Assembly (NCBI GenBank): GCA_017962445.1
Contig: JAGCVI010000018.1
Span: 111,159 to 175,158, forward strand
Length of the DNA: 64,000 bases
Direction of reading: 5' to 3'
DNA from: Bacteroidales bacterium
Lineage (GTDB): Bacteria; Bacteroidota; Bacteroidia; Bacteroidales; P3
The notes under the pieces were generated by a model that did no database searches, was not told where the DNA came from, and worked only from the letters and a program-made list of their open reading frames with translations. The position numbers and the translations under genes are program-made. Shown piece after piece: positions 24,446-33,818 of the stretch. Position 1 is the first letter of the stretch; each line of letters opens with the position of its first letter.

Positions 24446-25531
24446 TTATAACTTGAGTGAAAGTGACAGGAAATTCGGGGCCTGTCCCAGATGGTAGTTA
24501 CGACGGGCAAACGAGAACTCAAATTTCTTGGTTCGAAGGCCAAATCCGTACGAAAAGCCACTAAAATTAATGTTTGTGCGATCGTCAGCCGACATTTCCG
24601 CATTCTGGCGATAGCGGTAACCCAGTCGAACAAAGAACACCCTCTTGATATCAACCTCGACGCCGACAGCCGCATGCCGTGCAACCTCATCCAAGACATT
24701 CGACAGGCCGTCGTACCAAGGCTTGGCTATAGGCATGCCAGTATATGGGTCGACTTCATTTTCCGGGCTGAGCGGGTCGTCGTAAGCCAAGTTCCAGCGA
24801 GTCAACTTGTCCATTGTAAAGAAGAGTCGGAATGGAGCCTTGTCGGCCTTATAAGAAAGCGATGCCGACAAATCGAAAGGCAGGCTCTCAGCAGTGCCGT
24901 CGAAGGTTGCAACCTGCGCACCAATATTGCGAGCCTGAATGGTGGCAGCAAAGCGCTTGCTGTCCGACACATAACTTCCAGCGACATTCAATGCAAAAGC
25001 CCACGCCGTGTAACTCTCATATTGCGAACGGATGGGCATAAACGACGCCCCGATAGAAAAATTCGAGTCGACATTCAAACCCCACGCAACAGAAAGGGCA
25101 ATGTCGGATGCAGTGAAATCGCCCTGAGGCATTTCTGTATCGTCATAACCCTCGAAGGTGCCATATCCATTGTAACGCAAACCGAAAAGGAAAGTTCCTA
25201 GTCCCTTGAAATCATATCCACAAGCCACAGAGGCAAAATTACTGCCAGAGAACATACCCACGTAGTTAACAGCCAGTTTTCTGTTGTAGCTTTCCGAGAT
25301 GAGTGACGGGTTGTCAATTCCGACCTGTATATCACCAGGTGTGTAAACCGACAGGTAATTTCCACCTAAAGCCGCCGTACGGGCCGACGATGGCATCTGC
25401 AACAGCGACAGCGTGTTGAGACCAGCCACCTGGGCACGAAGAGAATTGACAAATGATAATTGAATAATGAAAAATATGGCGCATAACATTATACGCCATA
25501 ATTTCATACCTTTTATACTTTTACCAATCAT
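24446..25531 (-). CDS. porQ: Type IX secretion system PorQ-like outer-membrane protein
   Basis: A 361-residue protein with a signal peptide (...FFIIQLSFVNSLRAQ) and a beta-barrel of the PorV/PorQ/FadL-like kind. The opening segment LNTLSLLQMPSSARTAALGGNYLSVY and later INFSGFSYGFGLRTKKFEFSFAR are typical of PorQ, which, with PorU, PorV and PorZ, forms the attachment complex that processes T9SS cargo. An alternative start is ATG at 25507 (MKLWRIML). It sits in a probable kamA - WG-repeat - porQ - lplA operon. A T9SS cargo and a PorE-like protein occur further along the window. Confidence 0.8.
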   Translation of the reverse strand: MIGKSIKGMKLWRIMLCAIFFIIQLSFVNSLRAQVAGLNTLSLLQMPSSARTAALGGNYLSVYTPGDIQVGIDNPSLISESYNRKLAVNYVGMFSGSNFASVACGYDFKGLGTFLFGLRYNGYGTFEGYDDTEMPQGDFTASDIALSVAWGLNVDSNFSIGASFMPIRSQYESYTAWAFALNVAGSYVSDSKRFAATIQARNIGAQVATFDGTAESLPFDLSASLSYKADKAPFRLFFTMDKLTRWNLAYDDPLSPENEVDPYTGMPIAKPWYDGLSNVLDEVARHAAVGVEVDIKRVFFVRLGYRYRQNAEMSADDRTNINFSGFSYGFGLRTKKFEFSFARRNYHLGQAPNFLSLSLKL

Positions 25532-25548
25532 CGATTCTCAACAATCAA

Positions 25549-26049
25549 TTAATTGTTCCAGACTTCTTTACCGTCGTTCGAAAGATATCCGCTACGCATT
25601 TTCTTGCCGTCGCGGACACGAATGATGTATTTCCCGTTAAGAATCAAGACCTCGTCATATTTAAAGTCAGTCACAAACTTGCCCTGTACATCAATGAAGG
25701 CCCATTTGCCTTTGCGGCGCAAAGCAGCGTAATAGACAGAGTACTTATTCTTACGGTAATCGATTTCACAAACGGCGGCATCGTAGGCGATATCGGTAAG
25801 TTGTTCACCGCTAACGCCTACGAAACCCCATTTGCCGCCCTCCGAAACAGGATACATGCCTCCGTTTGTTTCGTACAGCACTGCATCGTAACGAGGACGA
25901 ATAGCCCAGTCGTTGCTTTTGTCGACATAGCCCCACTTGCCATTCTCAGAACGGCACGGATAGTACATAGGATAGATCTCCTGAGCACTGAGGCCGCCCA
26001 ACGAAAAGAATGCAACGGCAATAATGGGTATCAGCTTTTTCAACGACAT
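25549..26049 (-). CDS. Exported WG-repeat protein
   Basis: A 166-residue protein with a signal peptide (MSLKKLIPIIAVAFFSLGGLSAQ) and three WG beta-leaflet repeats (KWGYVDKSNDWAIRPRYDAV, KWGFVGVSGEQLTDIAYDAA, KWAFIDVQGKFVTDFKYDEV). WG repeats form beta-hairpin arrays of unknown specific function. It lies 12 bp downstream of kamA and 17 bp upstream of the porQ-like gene, so it is almost certainly in the same transcript. Confidence 0.87.
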   Translation of the reverse strand: MSLKKLIPIIAVAFFSLGGLSAQEIYPMYYPCRSENGKWGYVDKSNDWAIRPRYDAVLYETNGGMYPVSEGGKWGFVGVSGEQLTDIAYDAAVCEIDYRKNKYSVYYAALRRKGKWAFIDVQGKFVTDFKYDEVLILNGKYIIRVRDGKKMRSGYLSNDGKEVWNN

Positions 26050-26061
26050 AGGGAAATAAAA

Positions 26062-27312
26062 TTATTTTTTCTTGTTACGTTCGTGGCGCATCAGGTGGCT
26101 GGGTTCGAGAGCCATGCGGTCGGTCTCGAGCAGGCTGGCCACACCCTCGTCCACACGGCGTTTCTCCTCGCATGCAGGGCAATGGCACTCCTCGTGGTAC
26201 TCACGCGGCTCGGTGTAGGTGGTGATGACACCCTCGAAGTTGCGGAGAATAACCTTGTCGGGGCTCTGCGATATGACGTACTGAGGCATGACGGGGGTCT
26301 TGCCGCCACCACCGGGAGCGTCGACAACGAAAGTGGGAACTGCATAACCACTCGTATGGCCACGCAGGTTCTCTATAATCTCAATACCCTTGCTGACCGG
26401 GGTACGGAAATGCTCAAGGCCCATGCTCAGGTCGCACTGGTAGATGTAGTACGGACGCACACGGTTGCGAACCAGTTCGTGCATCAGTTTCTTCATAACA
26501 TGGACACAGTCATTCACGCCGCGCAGCAGCACGGTCTGATTGCCCAGAGGAATACCTGCATTTGCCAGACGGGCAAGTGCCTGTTCAGCCTCAGGTGTGA
26601 ACTCGTTGGGATGGTTGAAGTGTGTGTTGAGCCAGATGGGATGGTATTTCTTCAACATATCGCACAGCTCGGGAGTGATACGCTGTGGGCAAACCACAGG
26701 GGTACGGCTGCCGATACGGACGATCTCCACATGCGGGATGGCACGAAGGCGCTGGATGATGTATTCCAGTTTCTTGTCGCTGACCATCAGGGCATCGCCG
26801 CCGCTGAGCAGCACATCGCGTACCTGAGGGGTCTTCTCAATATAAGCCAGGCACTTCTCGATGCGCTCACTGGGACTTTCGTCATCCTTCTGACCGGCAA
26901 AACGGCGACGAGTGCAGTGACGACAGTACATGGAGCACATGTCGGTGATAAGGAACAGCACGCGGTCCGGATAGCGGTGAGTAAGACCAGGAGCGGGCGA
27001 ATCCTCGTCCTCGTGCAGCGGGTCGTTAAGGTCGGCAGGAGCGATGTTGCACTCTGCACCCTGCGGTATGGCCTGACGACGGATAGGGTCGAACGGGTCG
27101 TTAGGGTCGATAAGACTCAGATAATAAGGGGTAATAGCCATACGGAACTTGGCGAGAGCCTTTTTGATACCCTCGGCCTCTTCTGCCGAAAAGGTAAAAT
27201 ACTGGCTGAGTTGTTCGTATGTTTCAATACGGTTTTTCACTTGCCATTTCCAATCGTTCCACTGCTCGTCGCTGACGTTGGGGAACAGTTCTTTTCTGCG
27301 ATTGACTTTCAT
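26062..27312 (-). CDS. kamA: L-lysine 2,3-aminomutase
   Basis: A 416-residue radical SAM, PLP-dependent enzyme that moves the alpha-amino group of lysine to give beta-lysine, the first step of lysine fermentation. The radical SAM cysteines are C126, C130 and C133 (DMCSMYCRHCTRRRFAG). The family-typical SGGDALM, GSRTPVVCPQRIT, the PLP-lysine region (DAPGGGGKTPVMPQY) and the C-terminal metal-binding tail with HCPACEEKRRVDEG are all present. A good promoter lies upstream. Its pathway partner kdd is the next gene upstream. Confidence 0.96.
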   Translation of the reverse strand: MKVNRRKELFPNVSDEQWNDWKWQVKNRIETYEQLSQYFTFSAEEAEGIKKALAKFRMAITPYYLSLIDPNDPFDPIRRQAIPQGAECNIAPADLNDPLHEDEDSPAPGLTHRYPDRVLFLITDMCSMYCRHCTRRRFAGQKDDESPSERIEKCLAYIEKTPQVRDVLLSGGDALMVSDKKLEYIIQRLRAIPHVEIVRIGSRTPVVCPQRITPELCDMLKKYHPIWLNTHFNHPNEFTPEAEQALARLANAGIPLGNQTVLLRGVNDCVHVMKKLMHELVRNRVRPYYIYQCDLSMGLEHFRTPVSKGIEIIENLRGHTSGYAVPTFVVDAPGGGGKTPVMPQYVISQSPDKVILRNFEGVITTYTEPREYHEECHCPACEEKRRVDEGVASLLETDRMALEPSHLMRHERNKKK

Positions 27313-27392
27313 AATTGTATTATATATTTTTTATCTATTATTCAACAACATAACCCCTATTGTAGACATAATTGTCCACAATATAGATGTTG

Positions 27393-27423
27393 CAAAGATA
27401 CAAAAAACGAGCGGAACGACAAA
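27393..27423 (-). promoter_or_regulatory. Promoter of the kamA operon
   Basis: Minus-strand TTTG (27420-27423), 19 nt, TATCTTTG (27393-27400), about 80 bp before the kamA start. The rest of the gap 27313-27615 holds only this and the kdd terminator. Confidence 0.55.
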
Positions 27424-27539
27424 AAATAATTTAGACGCGCACGGAAATCACTATTTCATGTCCGGTAGGTTTGCGTTAAAGAAATAATCTCCGTCGCTGC
27501 ACACTCTATGATATTTACAACGAATTAATGATATAAAAG

Positions 27540-27572
27540 AATCCGCAGGAGGGTCTCCCCTGCCTGCGGATT
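27540..27572 (-). terminator. Terminator of kdd
   Basis: AATCCGCAGG pairs with CCTGCGGATT around an 14-nt loop, followed on the minus strand by CTTTTATAT. It lies 44 bp after the kdd stop. Confidence 0.75.
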
Positions 27573-27615
27573 AAAATGGTGTCGAGTCGGTCAGGTCTAA
27601 CTGACTTGTCTGACA

Positions 27616-28689
27616 CTATGCGTAGAGTTCTTCGAAGATCTTGCGCAGTTTCGGGCTTTCGCGGAGCTCCTGGAGAGTGAACTCGGCGTGGCCTTTGGTG
27701 TAGCCGTTGCCCATAATCATGTTCACATCGCTTCCTATACCTTCGGCACCGAGAGAAGCCTTGGTGAAGCTGGTGGCCATGCTGAAGAAGTAGACAACAC
27801 CGTCGTCCTTGGTAATGAGGATAGCGGTCATTTCCTGATCGGGAACGTTGACGCAGTTGATGGTAACATCGGCCATCTTGCCGCCGGTGAGACGCTCAAC
27901 CAATTCGTAAACCTGAACAGGAGTCATACCTGCAGCGCTCTCGACGATGTCGCAGAAGCCGAGGTCCTTGATACGCTGAGTGCTCTTGGGGCTGTTGGCG
28001 ATACCGATAACCTTACCAGTCACACCAACGCGTTTCTTGGCCTCATAGCAGCAGAGCATACCGCTCTTGCCACCAGCACCGAGGATAACGACAGTCTGAC
28101 CATAGTGGCAGAGCTTGGCGGTCTGTGCAGGAGCACCAGCCACATCGAGTGCACTAAGGGCGAGTTTTTCGGGCATATCATCGGGAATCTTGGCGTAGAT
28201 ACCGCTTTCGAAAAGGATAGCCTTGCCCTTGATGTCGACCTGGTCGATTTCAGGACGGATTTCGCCGAACGAGTCGATGCGGAGAGGAGTCAGTGAGAGG
28301 GAAACGAGGGTAGCAATGCGGTCGCCTTCTTTCAGGTCGATCTTGCCCTTGAGAGCATCGCCGATTTTCTCGACTTTGCCAAGGAGCATACCACCAGAAC
28401 CGGTACGACGATTGCGGTGTTTGCCCTGCAGCTCGACATTGAGGAGCATTTCTTTCTTAACCTCTTCGAGGATTTTCTCCTTACTTGCACCTTCACCAGC
28501 CTGTTCTTTGGCATAGTTCATGATATCGGTGAAAGAAGCGGAGTCGACATTGAGGGTCTGGACATCGATAAGGATTTCGTTGTCATAAAGAACGTCCATG
28601 TTGTTATCAATCTTGTTTGCCGGCTGCGGGAGAACGCCCTTCGGCTCGAGTACACGGTGAACACCGTATTTGTTACCTTTTGGTTGCAT
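27616..28689 (-). CDS. kdd: L-erythro-3,5-diaminohexanoate dehydrogenase
   Basis: A 357-residue NAD(P)-dependent dehydrogenase of the lysine fermentation pathway, oxidatively deaminating 3,5-diaminohexanoate to 5-amino-3-oxohexanoate. The N-terminus MQPKGNKYGVHRVLEPKGVLPQPA is characteristic, and the Rossmann segment VVILGAGGKSGMLCCYEAKKR is clear. It stands next to kamA but with its own promoter and terminator. The other pathway genes (kamD/kamE, kce, kal) are not in this window. Confidence 0.93.
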   Translation of the reverse strand: MQPKGNKYGVHRVLEPKGVLPQPANKIDNNMDVLYDNEILIDVQTLNVDSASFTDIMNYAKEQAGEGASKEKILEEVKKEMLLNVELQGKHRNRRTGSGGMLLGKVEKIGDALKGKIDLKEGDRIATLVSLSLTPLRIDSFGEIRPEIDQVDIKGKAILFESGIYAKIPDDMPEKLALSALDVAGAPAQTAKLCHYGQTVVILGAGGKSGMLCCYEAKKRVGVTGKVIGIANSPKSTQRIKDLGFCDIVESAAGMTPVQVYELVERLTGGKMADVTINCVNVPDQEMTAILITKDDGVVYFFSMATSFTKASLGAEGIGSDVNMIMGNGYTKGHAEFTLQELRESPKLRKIFEELYA

Positions 28690-28753
28690 AATTTTAAATT
28701 ATTAATTTGATTATTAAATATTTATTAGTTACATTCGATTTAAAACGAACTTT

Positions 28754-28785
28754 CAAAATTAGCAAATTTATCGTAAACTGACAAA
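28754..28785 (-). promoter_or_regulatory. Promoter of kdd
   Basis: Minus-strand TTTG (28782-28785), 20 nt, TAATTTTG (28754-28761), 65 bp before the start codon. Confidence 0.4.
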
Positions 28786-28820
28786 TTTTTTTCAGCTACA
28801 GAAGCGAAAAGAGAAGAATG

Positions 28821-29339
28821 TCACTTGTTTTCATTGTCGTTTTGATGCTGGCCGACAATTCCTTTCAGATGGTCGAGGAGAGCGTTACAGCCAAGTTCAA
28901 TGTCGCTCCATGCCGTCTCAAAATCGCGAGTATACCATGGGTCAGCCACATCGCGTGACAGGGGGGTGCCATCAGCGTCATACACGAAGTCAAGCAGACG
29001 GTGCAGCCGCGAGTCGGCATGATGACGAAGTATTTTCTCGACACCGCCGATATTTTCCGTGTCCATTACAATGACATAGTCACTGTCGAGGTACATCTGC
29101 CGTGTCATTTGCTGTGCCACCTTGTCACGACAGCCTATGCCGTGAGTGGCGAGCATACGCTTGGCCAACGGATATACTGGATTGCCAATCTCCTCTCTGC
29201 TTGTGGCAGCCGAAGAGACAGAGATGCATTCCGACAGACCGGCTCGTTCAACCATTCTACGGAAGATGTATTCTGCCATAGGACTGCGGCAAATATTGCC
29301 ATGACACACAAAAAGAACCACCAGTTTTTTTGTTTCCAT
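28821..29339 (-). CDS. Low-molecular-weight protein tyrosine phosphatase
   Basis: A 172-residue phosphatase with the CX5R loop C12-HGNIC-R18 in VLFVCHGNICRSPMAEYIF, and the general acid Asp in DVADPWYTRDFE. It removes phosphate from tyrosine residues, and in bacteria is often paired with capsule or exopolysaccharide tyrosine kinases. No such kinase gene is adjacent here. Slightly longer than usual (~155 residues) because of a polar C-terminal tail. Confidence 0.94.
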   Translation of the reverse strand: METKKLVVLFVCHGNICRSPMAEYIFRRMVERAGLSECISVSSAATSREEIGNPVYPLAKRMLATHGIGCRDKVAQQMTRQMYLDSDYVIVMDTENIGGVEKILRHHADSRLHRLLDFVYDADGTPLSRDVADPWYTRDFETAWSDIELGCNALLDHLKGIVGQHQNDNENK

Positions 29340-29425
29340 AGTTCGCTATTTATTATCAGTTCAGTAGTTTAGATATAGACAAAGGGTCGTCTGGTGAATC
29401 AGGCTTGTCAACCCTAAAAGTTTTG

Positions 29426-29433
29426 CAAAGATA
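29426..29433 (-). promoter_or_regulatory. -7 box for the LMW tyrosine phosphatase
   Basis: TATCTTTG on the minus strand, 87 bp before the ATG at 29339. Confidence 0.4.
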
Positions 29434-29486
29434 CAAAAAAAATGAGAAAGAGAAAATAAAATGCAGTTTTTATTGTTATATCACAC

Positions 29487-29873
29487 GTGACAAACAAGAA
29501 TAACTTAAAGCATACTATAATCACTGTCATATTGATAGGTGCCGTGGCGTGGGCTCTCATCTTCCTGCTTACACGTGGCCGGACGGGAAAACTCATACTC
29601 GGCACGTGGGTAGTCGACACCGCAGGTGTTGAAAGCGGGTTCCAGTGCGGCAAGGACGGTATAGCGGCATCGGTGAACGACAAGAAACATCAGTATTCAT
29701 CGTGGGAACTTGACGGCGACAACCTCATCTTGAAAGGAAAGCTTTTTGTCAGGAACGACAACGAATATCGTGTTCACAGCATGGCAGACACACTGACGAT
29801 CAAGGACCTCACGAAAGAAGAACTGACCGTGGAGCATCACGGCAATACCATAAAATACAGAAAGACACGATAG
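29487..29873 (+). CDS. Small membrane-anchored lipocalin-like protein
   Basis: A 128-residue protein beginning with GTG at 29487. It has one N-terminal transmembrane segment (about 8-27, HTIITVILIGAVAWALIFLL), then a beta-rich domain starting ILGTWVVDTAG and containing SWELDGDNLILKG, DTLTIKDLTKEELTVEH. The opening GTW and repeated strand-turn pattern resemble small lipocalin-like proteins of Bacteroidota, which is a weak resemblance. Function unknown. The GWxTD gene follows. Confidence 0.7.
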   Translation: MTNKNNLKHTIITVILIGAVAWALIFLLTRGRTGKLILGTWVVDTAGVESGFQCGKDGIAASVNDKKHQYSSWELDGDNLILKGKLFVRNDNEYRVHSMADTLTIKDLTKEELTVEHHGNTIKYRKTR

Positions 29874-29960
29874 CTCTGAAAAAATCATTTTTTCAACAGC
29901 ACACAATATCCAACTCCCTTCCGCGTTTATTATTAATTGAACGTAATTAAAAAACAAACC

Positions 29961-31514
29961 ATGAAACGAATAATATTTCTTTTCATTGCCATTGCCATCA
30001 GCATGTCGTCAATGGCTGCAAACACAAAGAAGCCTGGCGACAACGACAAACACCTGACAGCAATATTCTCATATGCAACCTTCTTCCATCCCGATGCAGG
30101 TTCATACCTTGAAACCTACGTCTACTTCGACGCCTGGAGCCTCAACTTCGTCAAGAGCGGCAACAAATACCAAGCCACCATCGAGATGCTGATTACCGTC
30201 AGCAAAGGTGATTCTTTAGAGGTAGTGAAGAAATACGAGCTCAACAGTCCCAAAATCGACTCTCCCGACAAAGACAAGTTCAATTTCATCGACATGCAGC
30301 GTCTGTCTATTCCCAACGGCATCCACGACCTGCGCATAACACTGCATGACAAGAACAGCAGCGACGAGGTCACTGTTATCGAGCAGCAGCTTGCCGTATA
30401 CTACGACATGAAGCGCACAGCACTTTCAAGCGTGCAGATGATGTCTAACGTCAAGCCGACCACTACGCCCAACATAATGTCGCGCAACGGATACGACATG
30501 GAGCCCTATGTCTCCGATTTCCTCCCCGAGGAGGTTGAAAGCATCAACTACTACTACGAACTATACAACGTCAACACCGAGACTCGCGACGACTACGTCT
30601 ATGCCTTCGCCTACATCGAAACCCAGGAAACAGGCAAAGTGCTCGAATCGACCCAGTCGGCCCAGAGATTAGAGAACTCGTCGCTCATTCCCGTATTCGG
30701 CACAATTGATATCAAGATGGTGCCCTCAGGAAACTACAACCTAGTGGTTGAAATCCGGAACCGCCACAACGACAAGCTTCTGTACCGTCGCCTGCCGTTC
30801 ATGCGCAGTAACCCAAAGAAAATTGAAGACACCGACATGATGCCTGTGTCAAGCACCTTCGCTGGCCAGATCAACGACGAAACCAAACTTAACGACTATA
30901 TCGAGGGCCTTGCACCTATTGCCAACGAAGTCGAACGCCGCGACATATACGATCTTATCAGAAAACCGGGAATCGAAGAGAAACAGATATTCCTATATAA
31001 GTTCTGGACACGCCGCGAAGGGCTGAACGCCGAAAGCGCATGGGTTGAATACCGCGACAGGATCGACTACGTGAACGCTAATTTCGGATGGATAAACACA
31101 AAGGGAATCCAGACCGACCGCGGACGTGTGTATCTGAAATACGGACCGCCTGACTTTGTGCGCGACGAGAAGAACTTCGTGTCGTCACTCCACATCGGCA
31201 GCGGCGTCAACGTACACACTATCGGCTCGAACGAGAGATTCCAAGTGAAAGATCTCGATAGCCCCCGCACTGAATCGCAAGGCCAGATATTCTATCTCCC
31301 CTACCAGTTGTGGCGCTACAACAACATCCCCGGCGACGACATAAACCGTTGTTTCATTTTCTGGGATGAGTTCCGTAATGGCCTCTACAAATTGCTCAAC
31401 TCCAACGCCAAAGGCGAGGTTCGCGAAGCCAAGTGGGAACAACGCCTCAGCCAGCAGCAGCTGAACGAGGATATGATAGGTGAGGTCGGCGAGCAATTCG
31501 AACGCGGCTATTGA
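29961..31514 (+). CDS. Exported GWxTD domain protein
   Basis: A 517-residue protein from the ATG at 29961 (MKRIIFLFIAIAISMSSMAA, a signal peptide); an upstream in-frame TTG at 29937 is less likely. The C-terminal third has the GWxTD signature, here FGWINTKGIQTDRGRVYLKYGPPD, followed by PYQLWRY and a WEQRLSQQQ tail. The family is widespread in Bacteroidota and Acidobacteria and has no established function. The following acyltransferase overlaps its end, so the two may be translationally coupled and share an envelope role. Confidence 0.88.
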   Translation: MKRIIFLFIAIAISMSSMAANTKKPGDNDKHLTAIFSYATFFHPDAGSYLETYVYFDAWSLNFVKSGNKYQATIEMLITVSKGDSLEVVKKYELNSPKIDSPDKDKFNFIDMQRLSIPNGIHDLRITLHDKNSSDEVTVIEQQLAVYYDMKRTALSSVQMMSNVKPTTTPNIMSRNGYDMEPYVSDFLPEEVESINYYYELYNVNTETRDDYVYAFAYIETQETGKVLESTQSAQRLENSSLIPVFGTIDIKMVPSGNYNLVVEIRNRHNDKLLYRRLPFMRSNPKKIEDTDMMPVSSTFAGQINDETKLNDYIEGLAPIANEVERRDIYDLIRKPGIEEKQIFLYKFWTRREGLNAESAWVEYRDRIDYVNANFGWINTKGIQTDRGRVYLKYGPPDFVRDEKNFVSSLHIGSGVNVHTIGSNERFQVKDLDSPRTESQGQIFYLPYQLWRYNNIPGDDINRCFIFWDEFRNGLYKLLNSNAKGEVREAKWEQRLSQQQLNEDMIGEVGEQFERGY

Positions 31515-32436
31515 AAAGAACACAACCCCTGACCACAACGTGTACAACATCCTTCTACTTTTCGCATACCTCCCGTTATGGCTGCACTATTGTTTTGCAA
31601 CATTGTTGTGGCCGGTGGTGTACTATCTGTTCCGCTATCGCGTGAAGGTGGTGCGGACAAACCTTGAGCACAGTTTCCCAAACATGGGGAAAAAAGAGCT
31701 CCGCAAACTGGAAAGGCAATACTACCGCCACATGATGGATCTCCTCGCCGAGGGACTGTACAACTTACGTGCACCCATACATCGCGTGGCGCGTCACTAC
31801 CATTTTGAGAACGCTTATATCTTAGAGCCATATTATGCAGCCAACCGCAGCGTGGTGCTGATGTCGGCACACTACAACAACTGGGAATACATGATAACCT
31901 CGCTCGACCGTCGTATCAGCCACCACGGTATAGGAGTGGGCAAACCGCTCGACAATAAAAGATTCGGACGATTTATCACAGCCCGCCGCGCACGCTATGG
32001 CACCGAGATTGTCGACCAGACCGATGTGCGCCAAACCATGGCCTTCTACGACCAGTGGCATGTGCCGGTGGCATACATGATGCTCTCAGACCAGTCGCCA
32101 AGCAACCCGCACCGCAGCTACTGGACCAACTTCCTAAACCAAGACACCGCCTTCCTTTTCGGTGCAGAGCATTTCGCCAAGAAATACGACATGCCTGTGT
32201 TCTTATACGATGTAAAGAAAACAAGCCGCGGCATGTACACTGTCCATTTTGAACTGCTCACCGACAAACCCCAGGAGCTTCCCGACGGAGAAATCACACA
32301 ACGATATGCCTGCCATCTTGAAACAATGATACAACAGGAACCGCAATACTGGCTGTGGAGCCACCGCCGCTGGAAACTGACCCGCACGGGACGAATACTG
32401 AAAGATGGCACATTCAAACCAATCAAAAAGAAATAA
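31480..32436 (+). CDS. LpxL/HtrB-type lysophospholipid (lipid A) acyltransferase
   Basis: A 318-residue protein with an N-terminal membrane helix (VYNILLLFAYLPLWLHYCFATLLW) and the acyltransferase motif HYNNWE (H-x4-E; usually HX4D/E). The later stretches TDVRQTMAFY, SDQSP and YWLWSHRRWK match the late acyltransferase family that adds secondary acyl chains to lipid A. The start is uncertain: GTG at 31480 overlaps the previous gene by 35 bp, while GTG at 31540 puts the helix directly at the N-terminus and is equally plausible. The glycosyltransferase gene follows after 3 bp. Confidence 0.9.
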   Translation: MRSASNSNAAIEKNTTPDHNVYNILLLFAYLPLWLHYCFATLLWPVVYYLFRYRVKVVRTNLEHSFPNMGKKELRKLERQYYRHMMDLLAEGLYNLRAPIHRVARHYHFENAYILEPYYAANRSVVLMSAHYNNWEYMITSLDRRISHHGIGVGKPLDNKRFGRFITARRARYGTEIVDQTDVRQTMAFYDQWHVPVAYMMLSDQSPSNPHRSYWTNFLNQDTAFLFGAEHFAKKYDMPVFLYDVKKTSRGMYTVHFELLTDKPQELPDGEITQRYACHLETMIQQEPQYWLWSHRRWKLTRTGRILKDGTFKPIKKK

Positions 32437-32439
32437 GAG

Positions 32440-33444
32440 ATGAAAACCGCAGTAGTCATACTAAACTGGAACGGACGTCACATGCTGGAGCGCTTCCTGC
32501 CATCCGTCACCGCCAACACGACAGGCGATGCCGAGGTCATAATCGCTGACAACGGCTCGACAGATGACAGTCTGATATTTCTGAAAGAGCACTACCCCAC
32601 CCTTCGTATCCTACCTTTTGACAAAAACTACGGTTTTGCCGAAGGCTACAACAAGGCCTTTGAACAAATCGACGCAGAATACTATGTACTTCTAAACGAC
32701 GACGTGGAGGTGACTCCGCATTGGAACGAGACCGTCGTAGAGATGATGGAACGTGAAACCAACATAGCCATCGCACAACCCAAATTGTTGATGTATGACC
32801 AGCGCGACACCTTCGAATACGCAGGCGGTGCCGGTGGTTTTATAGATAAATACGGCTATCCTTTCTGTCGTGGCCGCATCTTCAGCACCCTCGAGCAGGA
32901 CAAAGGACAGTACGACGACCAACGCGAAATCTTCTGGGCTTCCGGAGCCGCGATGTTCGTCAAGGCCAGCGTATGGAAAGAAATGGGTGGCCTCGACGGC
33001 GACTTCTTCGCACACATGGAAGAGATTGACTTCTGCTGGCGATGCAAAAACAAAGGCTATAAAGTAATGTACTGCCCCGACGCTGTGGTCTACCACGTGG
33101 GTGGCGGTACCCTGCCAAAGAGCTCGCCGTTCAAGACACAGCTAAATTTCCGCAACAATCTGTCGATGCTTTACAAGAACCTGCCAGACAGACGCCGATG
33201 CCGTGTTCTGGCCTTGCGGATTGTCCTCGACTGGGTGGCCGCGACGTCGTTCCTGCTGAAAGGCAATCTCGGCGAATTCCGCGCTGTCTTCAAAGCCCAC
33301 AAAGAATACCGCCAATGGAAACCCGCACTGAAAGCCAAGCGCGCCGCCATAGAGCCAGGCGATGTCAGCTGCATATATAATGGCAAGCTGCTGCTCGACT
33401 ACCACCTCCGCGGCAAAAAAAGGTTTTCACAACTGGGGATATAA
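32440..33444 (+). CDS. Glycosyltransferase family 2
   Basis: A 334-residue GT-A type enzyme. It starts MKTAVVILNWNGRHMLERFLPS, and has the nucleotide-binding IIADNGSTDDS, the DxD-like metal site LNDDVEV, the acceptor-side EEIDFCWRCKNKGYKV and YHVGGGTLPKS, and a C-terminal helical tail. Rhamnosyl- and other surface-polysaccharide transferases have this layout; the sugar cannot be deduced. It follows the lipid A-type acyltransferase by 3 bp, so the pair likely acts on lipopolysaccharide. Confidence 0.9.
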   Translation: MKTAVVILNWNGRHMLERFLPSVTANTTGDAEVIIADNGSTDDSLIFLKEHYPTLRILPFDKNYGFAEGYNKAFEQIDAEYYVLLNDDVEVTPHWNETVVEMMERETNIAIAQPKLLMYDQRDTFEYAGGAGGFIDKYGYPFCRGRIFSTLEQDKGQYDDQREIFWASGAAMFVKASVWKEMGGLDGDFFAHMEEIDFCWRCKNKGYKVMYCPDAVVYHVGGGTLPKSSPFKTQLNFRNNLSMLYKNLPDRRRCRVLALRIVLDWVAATSFLLKGNLGEFRAVFKAHKEYRQWKPALKAKRAAIEPGDVSCIYNGKLLLDYHLRGKKRFSQLGI

Positions 33445-33503
33445 TGTTATTCAAAAATAATAAAACAGATGCAATTTTATCAAATTGTTGACGTTATAAA
33501 AAT

Positions 33504-33818
33504 ATGGACAGAGCAGAAAAACTACATAAGCTATCGTTGAAGGCACAAAGCATTCTACCCAAAGACGGTGAAGCATGGCTTTTCGGATCGCAAGCCCGAG
33601 GGACAGCCAACAGCGAGTCGGACTGGGATGTTCTAATACTGCTCGACAAAGACAAAATAGCCCTTGACGATTACGATTCCTATGCTTATCCATTTATTGA
33701 ATTGGGATGGGACATCGATGCCACTGTGATTCCGATTCTGTACACAAAATTAAATTGGGAGAAAAGCAGTTTCACTCCTTTTTACAAAAATGTAATGAAC
33801 GATAGAATACGACTATGA
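33504..33818 (+). CDS. MNT-type nucleotidyltransferase (HEPN/MNT pair)
   Basis: A 104-residue minimal nucleotidyltransferase with WLFGSQARGTANSESDWDVLILL, containing the GSxxRG and SDxD metal-binding signatures and a later Asp in DIDATVI. Its stop overlaps the start of the HEPN gene (ATGA, 33815-33818). Such MNT/HEPN pairs act as toxin-antitoxin modules, in which the MNT protein adenylylates or otherwise neutralises the HEPN partner. The lower GC content than its neighbours suggests acquisition. Confidence 0.88.
   Translation: MDRAEKLHKLSLKAQSILPKDGEAWLFGSQARGTANSESDWDVLILLDKDKIALDDYDSYAYPFIELGWDIDATVIPILYTKLNWEKSSFTPFYKNVMNDRIRL

Noticed and set aside
25801-27429. A 542-codon open frame on the plus strand opposite kamA and the WG-repeat gene
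   Set aside because: It is antisense to a well-conserved enzyme, has no start context or family resemblance, and arises from codon bias of kamA.
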